Below are positions 54,662-61,617 of a stretch of DNA of 64,000 nucleotides, piece by piece (position 1 is the stretch's first letter; the number at the start of each line of letters is the position of its first letter). The translations under genes were made by a program, and so were the position numbers. Source of the DNA: Crossiella sp. SN42 (GTDB lineage Bacteria > Actinomycetota > Actinomycetes > Mycobacteriales > Pseudonocardiaceae). The stretch covers positions 1 to 64,000 of the forward strand of contig NZ_JAMHIV010000017.1 of NCBI RefSeq assembly GCF_023897065.1, written 5' to 3'. A model generated the notes under the pieces. The model was not told the origin of the DNA, ran no database searches, and saw nothing but the letters and a program-made list of their open reading frames with translations.

Positions 54662-55589
54662 CCACCAGCGCGGCCGCGTCCTCCTCGCCGAAGCGCTCTT
54701 CCAGCTCCTCCGGCGAGTAGTCCAGGTCGATCTGGGCCACCGGCACCCCGCGCGCGGACTCGATCGCGCCCAGCCGCCGCTGCGCCCGGTTGGCCGCGTA
54801 GGCCACGAACTCCTGCACGTCGAAGTCGAACGGCGGGGTCTCGAACTGCTCCTGCACCCACTGGATCGCGGTCAGCGCGTGCGGCAGCAGCTCGCCCATC
54901 ACCTGCTGCACCAGGTCCCAGTTCCGGTCGTCGGCGGCCACGTGCCTGCGACAGGTGAAGGTGCCCCAGGCCATGTGCCGCCGCTCGTCGTCGCCGATCT
55001 TGCGGATCAGCTCCTGCATGCCGGGCAGGATGCCGTTCTCCTGGCAGACCTTGTTCCAGGCGTGGTAGCCGGTCAGCGCCAGGGTGCCCTCGACCACGTG
55101 GTTGTAGGTGACGCTGGCCCGGATCTGGTTGGCCGGGCTGGGATCCTCGGCCACCGCGGCCAGTGCGCTGGGCAGCGCGTCGTAGAAGATCGCCCGGTAG
55201 CCGGGGTTGCCGTCGACGAAGGGGTGCAGGTCGCCGGTCAGGCCCACCGCGTCCAGCCAGCGGCGGAACACCTCGGTGTGCTTGGCCTCCTCGAAGGCGA
55301 ACTGGGTCAGGTACATCTCGTCGGCCAGCCTGCCCTCGGCGGCCATCGCCCTGATGAACGGCTGGATGTCCTCGGTCACCGCCTCCTCACCGGCGATGAA
55401 CATCGCGGTCAGGTAGGTGCTGCCGGCGCGCTGGTCCTCCGCCATGTCCGCCCAGTCCAGCGCGTCCTGGCTGAAGTCGATGTCCGCCGGGTTCCAGAAC
55501 CTGGCGTTGCCCTTGACGAACAGGCGCATCGGGAAGGAGTCCCAGTTGAGCCCGCCCTGGCGTAGCGAGTGGAAACCCTGTCGCGTCAC
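54648..55589 (-). CDS. R2-like ligand-binding oxidase (R2lox)
   Basis: A 313-residue ferritin-fold oxidase with a heterodinuclear Mn/Fe site. All metal ligands stand at the same numbers as in the M. tuberculosis enzyme Rv0233: Glu68, Glu101, His104, Glu167, Glu202 and His205. The Val71 and Tyr162 that form the characteristic ether cross-link are also present. The enzyme is thought to oxidise a long-chain lipid, but the natural reaction is unknown. It follows a TetR gene with a gap of three bases, an arrangement also seen at Rv0232-Rv0233, so the TetR probably controls it. Confidence 0.95.
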   Translation of the reverse strand: MTRQGFHSLRQGGLNWDSFPMRLFVKGNARFWNPADIDFSQDALDWADMAEDQRAGSTYLTAMFIAGEEAVTEDIQPFIRAMAAEGRLADEMYLTQFAFEEAKHTEVFRRWLDAVGLTGDLHPFVDGNPGYRAIFYDALPSALAAVAEDPSPANQIRASVTYNHVVEGTLALTGYHAWNKVCQENGILPGMQELIRKIGDDERRHMAWGTFTCRRHVAADDRNWDLVQQVMGELLPHALTAIQWVQEQFETPPFDFDVQEFVAYAANRAQRRLGAIESARGVPVAQIDLDYSPEELEERFGEEDAAALVVNAS

Positions 55590-55592
55590 GTC

Positions 55593-56198
55593 TCACTCCT
55601 TTGTGGACAGATGAGGACCGAGCATCGCCGCGGCGACCGCGGTGATCGCCTCGGCGGCCTGGTCAGGGCCGCCGGAAGGCAGCAGCAGGTGGCTCACGGT
55701 CAGCCGGACCGCGGTCTCCGCGTGCAGCGCGGCCACCTCGGCGGGCAGGTGCGGCAGCCGCGCGCCGATGTGCCCGCGGACCAGCTCGGTGGCCGAGGTC
55801 AGCACGGGCGCGCCGCGGGTGGTCACGAACGGCAGCAGGTCCTGGGCATCGGCGCCGGTGAGCATGGCGGCGATCAGCCGGTTCTCCGCCGCGTGGGTCA
55901 GGATGTAGCGGGTCGCCGCGCGGATGCCGTCCAGCAGGTGCTCCGCGCGCTCCAGCCGGTGCGCGGTGCCGGCCAGGAACTCCGCGGTCAGCCGCAGCGC
56001 GACCGCCTGCACCAGCGCGTCCTTGTTGCCGAACTCGTTGTAGACGGTCTGCCTGCTCACCCCGGCCGCGGTGGCCACATCGGCCATCCGCAGGCCGTGG
56101 AAGCCGCGGTCGGCGAGCAGGTTGGCCGTGGCGTCCAGCAGCGTCTCGCGCAGCGAGGCCTTGATCCTGGCCGTGAACGGTGTGATCTGAGCCACCAT
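55593..56198 (-). CDS. TetR family regulator of R2lox
   Basis: A 201-residue TetR repressor. HTH: A-N-L-L-A-D-R-G-F-H-G-L-R-M-A-D-V-A-T-A-A-G-V-S-R-Q-T-V-Y-N-E-F (about 25-56), with a C-terminal all-helical ligand domain. A 25-bp palindrome seven bases upstream of its start is the likely operator. It is first in the two-gene unit with R2lox; the ligand is probably a fatty or aromatic molecule, as for similar regulators, but that is inferred. Confidence 0.92.
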   Translation of the reverse strand: MVAQITPFTARIKASLRETLLDATANLLADRGFHGLRMADVATAAGVSRQTVYNEFGNKDALVQAVALRLTAEFLAGTAHRLERAEHLLDGIRAATRYILTHAAENRLIAAMLTGADAQDLLPFVTTRGAPVLTSATELVRGHIGARLPHLPAEVAALHAETAVRLTVSHLLLPSGGPDQAAEAITAVAAAMLGPHLSTKE

Positions 56199-56204
56199 CC
56201 GAGT

Positions 56205-56229
56205 TTGACACGAACGACCTCCGTGTCAA
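56205..56229. promoter_or_regulatory. TetR-type operator palindrome
   Basis: TTGACACG, nine bases, CGTGTCAA: perfect 8-bp arms. It begins 7 bp upstream of the tetR start codon, where binding would block that promoter, and a further half-like TTTGTCAA lies at 56252-56259. Confidence 0.75.
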
Positions 56230-56277
56230 GTGCCTCGACAGCGAGAAATCGTTTGTCAAGGCACGTACGGTGGAGCC

Positions 56278-56976
56278 GTGGCCAACCTGACCGTGGGTTT
56301 CGACCTGGACATGACGCTGATCGACCCCCGGCCCGGCATGGTGCTGGCCATGGACGAGGTCGGCCGCCGCACCGGTTTCCCGGTCAACGGGGAGAAGTTC
56401 GCGAGCAACCTCGGGCCGCCGCTGGACGGCTACTTCCGCAGCTGCGGCCTGGACGAAGAGCAGGTCGCGAGGGGTGTGCGCGAGTTCCGCGCGCTGTACC
56501 CGGAGATCGTCATCCCGCGCACGGCCGGTCTGCCCGGCGCGGCCGAGTCACTGGCCGCGGTGCGCGCCGCTGGCGGTTCGGCGGTGGTGGTCACCGGCAA
56601 GTACGGGCCCAACGCGCAGCTGCACCTGGACGCGCTCGGCTGGCAGGTCGAGCACCTGGTCGGCGAGCTGTGGTCGACGGAGAAGGCGGTCGCGCTGCGC
56701 CGGTTCGGCGCCAAGGTCTACGTCGGCGACCACATCGGCGATGTCAACGGGGCCAGGGCGGCCGGGGCTTTCTCGGTGGCCGTGCCCACTGGACCGTGCA
56801 CCGCGCAGGAGCTGCGGGCGGCCGGCGCGGACCTCGTGCTGGACTCGCTGACCGAGTTCCCTAGGTGGCTCGCCGGATCAGCCGCGGTCCTTGCGGGACT
56901 GCCGGAACACGGCGAAGACGCCGAGCGCGAGACCGATCGGCAGCAGCAGACAGGCCAGGTTCAGCCACAGGGGTAG
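56278..56976 (+). CDS. HAD family hydrolase (phosphoglycolate phosphatase-like)
   Basis: A 232-residue phosphatase: motif I GFDLDMTLIDPRPG (about 7-20), motif II V-V-V-T-G-K-Y, motif IV YVGDHIGDVNGARAAGA. GTG follows TACGGT (56266-56271) by 6 nt. The family's usual end is near F-P-R-W-L (about residue 200); the last 30 residues are Gln/Glu-rich and overlap the opposite-strand 70-residue gene by 99 bp. Either the tail is an unusual read-through extension or the overlap is real. Confidence 0.88.
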   Translation: MANLTVGFDLDMTLIDPRPGMVLAMDEVGRRTGFPVNGEKFASNLGPPLDGYFRSCGLDEEQVARGVREFRALYPEIVIPRTAGLPGAAESLAAVRAAGGSAVVVTGKYGPNAQLHLDALGWQVEHLVGELWSTEKAVALRRFGAKVYVGDHIGDVNGARAAGAFSVAVPTGPCTAQELRAAGADLVLDSLTEFPRWLAGSAAVLAGLPEHGEDAERETDRQQQTGQVQPQG

Positions 56977-57090
56977 TTCGGTCTGCCCGGCGGCGAACAG
57001 GCCGAACGTGCTGACCACCGCCAGCAGACCGATCGCGAACACAGCGATGGCTACCGGTATCAGCTTGATCTTCGGGGCGGTCGCGGCCAC
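56878..57090 (-). CDS. Small two-helix membrane protein
   Basis: A 70-residue protein with two membrane helices (about 9-30 and 41-60) and a basic end (FRQSRKDRG). GTG at 57090 lies 6 nt after TAAGCT on the minus strand (57102-57097), a leaderless start that supports its reality despite the overlap with the HAD gene. Function unknown. Confidence 0.7.
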   Translation of the reverse strand: MAATAPKIKLIPVAIAVFAIGLLAVVSTFGLFAAGQTELPLWLNLACLLLPIGLALGVFAVFRQSRKDRG

Positions 57091-57156
57091 GCTGGAAGCT
57101 TAGACGTTCACGCGGGGACCACGGGTAGCGCGCACAACTCGGCTACTCTGGAGAAC

Positions 57157-57184
57157 ACGCGCCTCTCGCACTCTTGAGGCGCGT
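57157..57184 (+). promoter_or_regulatory. 5' leader hairpin of cspB
   Basis: ACGCGCCTC (57157-57165) pairs with GAGGCGCGT (57176-57184), followed by TTTGT. A TACTCT hexamer (57143-57148) predicts transcription starting at about 57155, so this hairpin would form the very 5' end of the cold-shock mRNA. It could act as an attenuator or an mRNA-stability element. Confidence 0.55.
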
Positions 57185-57214
57185 TTGTCGTGACTTAGGG
57201 AAACGGTGAGGACA

Positions 57215-57604
57215 GTGCCGAGCGGCAGGGTCAAGTGGTACGACGCGGAGAAGGGCTTCGGCTTCGTGACCCAGGACGGGGGCGAGGACGTCTACGTGCG
57301 CGCCTCCGCGCTACCCGAGGGTGTCTCCGCGCTCAAGCCCGGCATGCGGGTGGAGTTCGGCGTCGCTGACGGTCGCCGGGGTCCACAGGCGCTGTCCGTC
57401 CGGCTGGTGGATCCGGTGCCTTCGGTGGTGGAGGCCCGGCGCCGGCCCGCGGAGGAGCTGCACGGGCTGATCGAGGACATGATCAAGGTCCTGGAGTCCA
57501 CCGTGCAGCCGGACCTGCGCCGCAACCGCTACCCGGACCGGAAGGTGACCAAGCGGATCGCCGAGGTCGTGCGCGCGGTGGCGCGGGAGCTCGACCCGAA
57601 CTGA
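57215..57604 (+). CDS. cspB: CspB: cold-shock domain protein with C-terminal extension
   Basis: A 129-residue protein: cold-shock domain (about 1-66) with R-V-K-W-Y-D, RNP1 KGFGFV and RNP2-like V-Y-V-R-A-S-A-L, then an actinobacterial helical extension ([16 protein letters not shown]) ending in ARELDPN. It aligns along its length with M. tuberculosis CspB (Rv0871). GTG at 57215 matches the homologue start (P-S-G-R-V-K-W-Y); GTG at 57206 adds three residues. The RNP2 His is replaced, as in that family. Confidence 0.95.
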   Translation: MPSGRVKWYDAEKGFGFVTQDGGEDVYVRASALPEGVSALKPGMRVEFGVADGRRGPQALSVRLVDPVPSVVEARRRPAEELHGLIEDMIKVLESTVQPDLRRNRYPDRKVTKRIAEVVRAVARELDPN

Positions 57605-57629
57605 TCTTGGGTTACGACGGCCGCGGGGC

Positions 57630-58112
57630 CTACCCGCGGTCGTCCACCGAGATCACCCAGGTCCCGCGAGTCCCGAAGCTGACGCCGCCCTCGGTGTTGG
57701 CCGAGATGGCCGCGCCGTACTGGTGCACCTCGATGGTCTCCAGCTGCGCGTCCGCCTCCGGCAGCTTCAGCGTGTAGGCCAGCGTCTTGTTCGGCGCGAA
57801 GGCCTCGCTGCGGCCGTCGACCTTGCCGTTGTCCGGCTTGCGGTAGCGGAAGACCACCTGCCACGGCGTCTCGCCGATCCGCGGATCGACCGAGATCTTG
57901 ACCTCCTGGCCCTTGGGCACCCGCAGCACCCCGGCGGCCTTCGGGTCGGCCTGGCAGTTCTCCACCTTCACGTCGCAGTACTGCGAGGGCTTCACCGCGA
58001 GCGACTTGCCCGCGGCGAACAGGGTCACCTCCGGCGGTCCGACCGGGGCGGCACAGGCGGCCACTCCGGACAGCGCGACAGCGGCGAGCAGCAACGACAG
58101 TCCCTTACGCAC
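57630..58112 (-). CDS. DUF2771 lipoprotein
   Basis: A 160-residue exported protein: lipobox GVAAC with Cys20, then a beta-sandwich-like mature domain with a Cys pair (Y-C-D-V-K-V-E-N-C) and VPKGQEVKISVDPRIGETPW. It matches the position of Rv0875c next to the MFS gene in M. tuberculosis. GTG at 58112 comes 7 nt after TAGAGT, whose first three bases are the stop codon of the MFS gene, so it has its own leaderless promoter inside the operon. Function unknown. Confidence 0.85.
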   Translation of the reverse strand: MRKGLSLLLAAVALSGVAACAAPVGPPEVTLFAAGKSLAVKPSQYCDVKVENCQADPKAAGVLRVPKGQEVKISVDPRIGETPWQVVFRYRKPDNGKVDGRSEAFAPNKTLAYTLKLPEADAQLETIEVHQYGAAISANTEGGVSFGTRGTWVISVDDRG

Positions 58113-58122
58113 GAACCCGACT

Positions 58123-59736
58123 CTAGGTGGTTGCCGGACGCAGCGGCCGGTCGCCTCCGAAGCCCGGGATCAGCGAGGAGCCGCGCCCGGCCAGCAGGGT
58201 CTGGGTGAAACCGAGGGCCAGCAGCACCGAGACCACGGTGAAGCCGATCCAGTACTCCGGCGGCAGCAGCAGGCCGACCGCGCCGCCGAAGGTCCAGGCC
58301 AGCTGGAGCACGGTCTCCGAGCGGCCGAAGGCCGAGGCCCGCGACTCCTCCGGCATGTCCCGCTGCACCACCGCGTCCAGGCACACCTTGGCCAGCGCGG
58401 AGGCGGTCGCGCCGACCAGACCGACGATGGCCGCGGTGGTCAGCCCACCGAAGATCGCGGCCACCACGGTGGCGGCCAGCGAGGACCCGACGCAGACCAG
58501 CAGCAGCTGGTCCGGCTTGCTGAAGCTCAGCCGCGCGCCGACCGCGCTGCCCACGAAGTTGCCCGCGCCCGCGGCCGCGCCGATCACGCCGAGCAGCAGC
58601 AGCTGCATGAACGGCTCGCCCTGGGTCTGCGCCTTCACCGCGAACGCGGCGAAGAGCATCAGGAAGCCGGTGAGCACCCGGACGGTCGCGTTGGCCCATA
58701 ACGTGACCACCAGCACCCGGCCCATCGGCTGCCGCTTCCGCTTCGGGTGTGCGCCCACCGAGGCGGGCACCTCGCCCTCGGTGACCTCCACCCAGGCCGG
58801 GATGCGCACGCAGGACCACACGCCGACCGCGCAGATCGCCGCGGTGAACCACAGCGCGCCCTGCGGCCCGAACAGCTGGCCCAGCCCGGCCGCGATACCG
58901 CCGAAGGCCACGCTGGCCACCAGGCCGAACACGGTCAGCCGGGAGTTGGTCCGCACCAGGTCCAGCTCATCGGGCAGCACCCGGGGTGTCACCGCGGCCT
59001 TGAGCACGCCGAAGGACCTGGACAGCACCATGCAGCCCAGCGCGGCCGGGTAGAGCGCCCAGTTGTCGAAGTTCAGCGCCATCACCGCGGCCAGCGCGAT
59101 CCGGCCGGCGAAGGAGACCGCCAGCGCCAGCCGCCTGCCCTGCTGCATCCGGTCCAGCAGTGGGCCGACCACCGGGGCGACCAGCGCGAACGGGGCCACC
59201 GTGATCAGCAGGTAGAGCGCGACCTTGCCCTTGCTCTCCGCGCTCGCGGCGGAGAAGAACAGCGTGTTGGCCATGGCCACCGCGATCGCGGCGTCCACGG
59301 CGTAGTTGAGCATGGTGGCGTAGGTCAGCGCGGCCAGCCCGGACTCGCGGGCGCCGTCGGCGGCCACCCCGCGGCGGAAGGCCCGCACCGCCTGCTGGGT
59401 GAGGTGCTTGCTCCGCCACATCATCACCCTGGTGACGGTGATCTTCTTCGGCGGCGCGGGCGCGTCCGGCTGGGCCGGCGGCGGCTCTTCCTCGTAGACC
59501 TCGTCCGGGTAGTACGGCGAGGGCGGCGGGCGGTGCGGCCTGCCCGGCGGTGGCGGGGCGGACCTCGGCGGCGGTGGTGGGGGCGTGCGGCGGCGCACCG
59601 GCTCGGTGCGGCGCTCGCCCTGGTAGTCCGGGTCGTCCTCCCAGGGATAACCCCGGCCGCCCTCGGCAGGCGGTTCGTACCTGCGGGTGCGCCCGCGGCT
59701 GCCGTTGCGGGTCGGCTCGTCCGGTCCGGGTCGCAT
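58123..59736 (-). CDS. MFS transporter with long disordered N-terminus
   Basis: A 537-residue protein. Residues 1-130 are Pro/Arg/Glu-rich and probably disordered in the cytoplasm (P-P-P-P-P-P runs). About 12 membrane helices follow, with MFS features such as PVVGPLLDRMQQGRRLALAV (loop 2-3 motif) and a duplicated half starting near VVTLWANATVRVL. It corresponds to Rv0876c. The substrate is unknown. GGAG stands just before GTG/ATG at 59739/59736; ATG is given. Confidence 0.88.
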   Translation of the reverse strand: MRPGPDEPTRNGSRGRTRRYEPPAEGGRGYPWEDDPDYQGERRTEPVRRRTPPPPPPRSAPPPPGRPHRPPPSPYYPDEVYEEEPPPAQPDAPAPPKKITVTRVMMWRSKHLTQQAVRAFRRGVAADGARESGLAALTYATMLNYAVDAAIAVAMANTLFFSAASAESKGKVALYLLITVAPFALVAPVVGPLLDRMQQGRRLALAVSFAGRIALAAVMALNFDNWALYPAALGCMVLSRSFGVLKAAVTPRVLPDELDLVRTNSRLTVFGLVASVAFGGIAAGLGQLFGPQGALWFTAAICAVGVWSCVRIPAWVEVTEGEVPASVGAHPKRKRQPMGRVLVVTLWANATVRVLTGFLMLFAAFAVKAQTQGEPFMQLLLLGVIGAAAGAGNFVGSAVGARLSFSKPDQLLLVCVGSSLAATVVAAIFGGLTTAAIVGLVGATASALAKVCLDAVVQRDMPEESRASAFGRSETVLQLAWTFGGAVGLLLPPEYWIGFTVVSVLLALGFTQTLLAGRGSSLIPGFGGDRPLRPATT

Positions 59737-59743
59737 CACACTC

Positions 59744-60532
59744 CTAATCCTGCCGTACCGGAACGAACTTGACCCGGAACATGGCTGGCCAGAGCTTTCC
59801 GGTGAGCAGGAACTCCTCGGTGCCCGGGATGGCCGCGATGCCGTTGAGCACGTCCGCGCCCTCCTTCTGCTCCGCGCGGAGCAGCCCGCTGGCATCCACT
59901 ACGGCGGTGACCGCGCCGGAGTTCGGGTCGATCCGCAGGATCTCCTCGGTCTGCCACACGTTGGCCCAGACCGCGCCGCCGACGCACTCCAGCTCGTTGA
60001 GCTTGCTCACCTCGCTGCCGGAGCGGCGCACGGTGACCGTGCCGGTGCGGGCGAAGGTCTTCGGGTCGCGGAAGCTCAGCGTGCCGGTGCCGTCACTCAT
60101 CACCAGCCGGTCGCCGTCCTTGCACAGGCCCCAGCCCTCGCCCTCCAGGCCGACCTGGTCGATCTGGGTCAGCTCGCGCCGGTTCCAGCGCAGCGCGTAG
60201 CCGTCCTGCCAGGTCAGCTGCCAGATCACGTCCCCGGCCACGGTGATGCCCTCGCCGAAGAAGCCGTTGGGCACCGCCGCCTGCCGCCGCACCTGGCCGG
60301 TCTCCCGGTCCACCTCGCGCAGGGTGGAGGACCCGGCCAGCCCGGTGCCCTCGTAGAGGGTGCCGTCGGCGATCTCCAGGCCCTGGGTGAAGGCGGTGTG
60401 GTCGTGCGGATGACTGGACAGCACCTCGGCGCGCAAGCGTTGTGGTTGCGGTTCGCTCGCGGCCGAGCAACCGGAAAACACCAGGCTCGCGCACACCGCC
60501 GCGGTCAGCACCGTCACCACTCGCACGGTCAC
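59744..60532 (-). CDS. Glutaminyl-peptide cyclotransferase (glutamine cyclotransferase) lipoprotein
   Basis: A 262-residue secreted beta-propeller of the plant-type glutamine cyclotransferase family. Lipobox VFSGC lipid-anchors it (about Cys20). Conserved motifs: H-D-H-T-A-F-T-Q-G-L-E, L-Y-E-G-T-G, FGEGITV, W-Q-D-G-Y-A-L-R-W, EGWGLC, NELECV and V-L-N-G-I-A. It forms pyroglutamate at N-termini of proteins or peptides outside the cell. GTG at 60532 starts the basic signal region; the open frame upstream overlaps the divergent DUF3027 gene. Confidence 0.9.
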   Translation of the reverse strand: MTVRVVTVLTAAVCASLVFSGCSAASEPQPQRLRAEVLSSHPHDHTAFTQGLEIADGTLYEGTGLAGSSTLREVDRETGQVRRQAAVPNGFFGEGITVAGDVIWQLTWQDGYALRWNRRELTQIDQVGLEGEGWGLCKDGDRLVMSDGTGTLSFRDPKTFARTGTVTVRRSGSEVSKLNELECVGGAVWANVWQTEEILRIDPNSGAVTAVVDASGLLRAEQKEGADVLNGIAAIPGTEEFLLTGKLWPAMFRVKFVPVRQD

Positions 60533-60582
60533 AGGGTGGCATGCCGCATCGGTGCTCGCCGAGATGCGGCACAATCTGCTAT

Positions 60583-61617
60583 GTGACCCCAACCTCCACT
60601 CCAGCCGAGCACCGGACCGACTCGATCGACGGCACGCAGGCGAGCGCCGCACTGGTGAACGCGGTCCCGCTGGCCCAGGCCGCGGCCGCGGAGGCCGCTG
60701 AGGGCGAGGAGGTCGGCGGGCACGTCGGCACCGCGGTCGAGGACCCGTCGGCCGTCACCCACTTCTTCGAGGCCGCGCACCCCGGCTACACCGGCTGGCG
60801 CTGGGCGGTCACCATCTCCCAGGCAGGCGGCGAGGAACCGGTCACGGTCAGCGAGGTCGTGCTGCTGCCCGGCCCGCAGGCCCTGGTCGCCCCGGACTGG
60901 GTGCCGTGGAACCAGCGGGTCAAGGCCGGTGACCTCGGCGTCGGCGACCTGCTGCCCACCTCCCCCGACGACCACCGACTGGTCCCCGGCTACCTGCAGA
61001 GCGATGACCCCGCGGTCGAGGAGGTCAGCCGTGAGGTGGGCCTGGGCCGGATGCGGGTGCTGTCCTGGGAGGGCAGGGCGGAGGCCGCGGCCCGCTGGAC
61101 CGGCGGCGACTTCGGACCGGGCAGCGACATGGCACGCAGCGCGCCGGGCTCCTGCGTCGGCTGCGGGTTCTTCCTGCCGCTGGCCGGGTCGCTGCGCGCG
61201 GCGTTCGGGGTGTGCGGGAACGAGTACTCGCCCGCCGATGGCCGGGTGGTGCACGCGGAGTACGGCTGCGGCGCGCACTCCGAGGCCGAGGTGGACACCT
61301 CGCCGCTGGTGCCGGTGGCCGAGGTGATCTACGACGACGCGATGCTGGACATCGAGCAGCGGCCCAGCCCCGCCGAGACCGCGCCCAGCGCCGCCGAGAC
61401 TGCGCCGGAGACCGCGACCGAGACTGCCGCGAAAGCCGCGACCGAAGCCGCGCCGGAGGGCTCGTTCGAGGCCACGCCGGAGCCCACCGCCGAGGCTGCG
61501 ACCGAGGCCGCCCCGCAAGCCGCCCCCGCGGAGTCCGCGCCCGAGGCCGCAACTGAGCCCGTCGAAGCCGAGGCGATCCTGCCGGAGTCCCCCGCCGCGA
61601 ACGAAGCCCAGGAGTGA
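60583..61617 (+). CDS. DUF3027 domain protein
   Basis: A 344-residue protein. The DUF3027 domain (about 20-250) has HPGYTGWRWAVTISQAGGEE, VVLLPGPQALVAPDWVPW and a four-Cys cluster (GSCVGCGFFLPLAG; F-G-V-C-G-N; EYGCGAHSEAE) fit for zinc. The C-terminal 90 residues are an Ala/Glu/Pro/Thr repeat and likely disordered. The GTG at 60583 is 7 nt after CACAAT, suggesting a leaderless mRNA. Function unknown. Its stop overlaps the start of the Hsp90-like gene. Confidence 0.85.
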   Translation: MTPTSTPAEHRTDSIDGTQASAALVNAVPLAQAAAAEAAEGEEVGGHVGTAVEDPSAVTHFFEAAHPGYTGWRWAVTISQAGGEEPVTVSEVVLLPGPQALVAPDWVPWNQRVKAGDLGVGDLLPTSPDDHRLVPGYLQSDDPAVEEVSREVGLGRMRVLSWEGRAEAAARWTGGDFGPGSDMARSAPGSCVGCGFFLPLAGSLRAAFGVCGNEYSPADGRVVHAEYGCGAHSEAEVDTSPLVPVAEVIYDDAMLDIEQRPSPAETAPSAAETAPETATETAAKAATEAAPEGSFEATPEPTAEAATEAAPQAAPAESAPEAATEPVEAEAILPESPAANEAQE

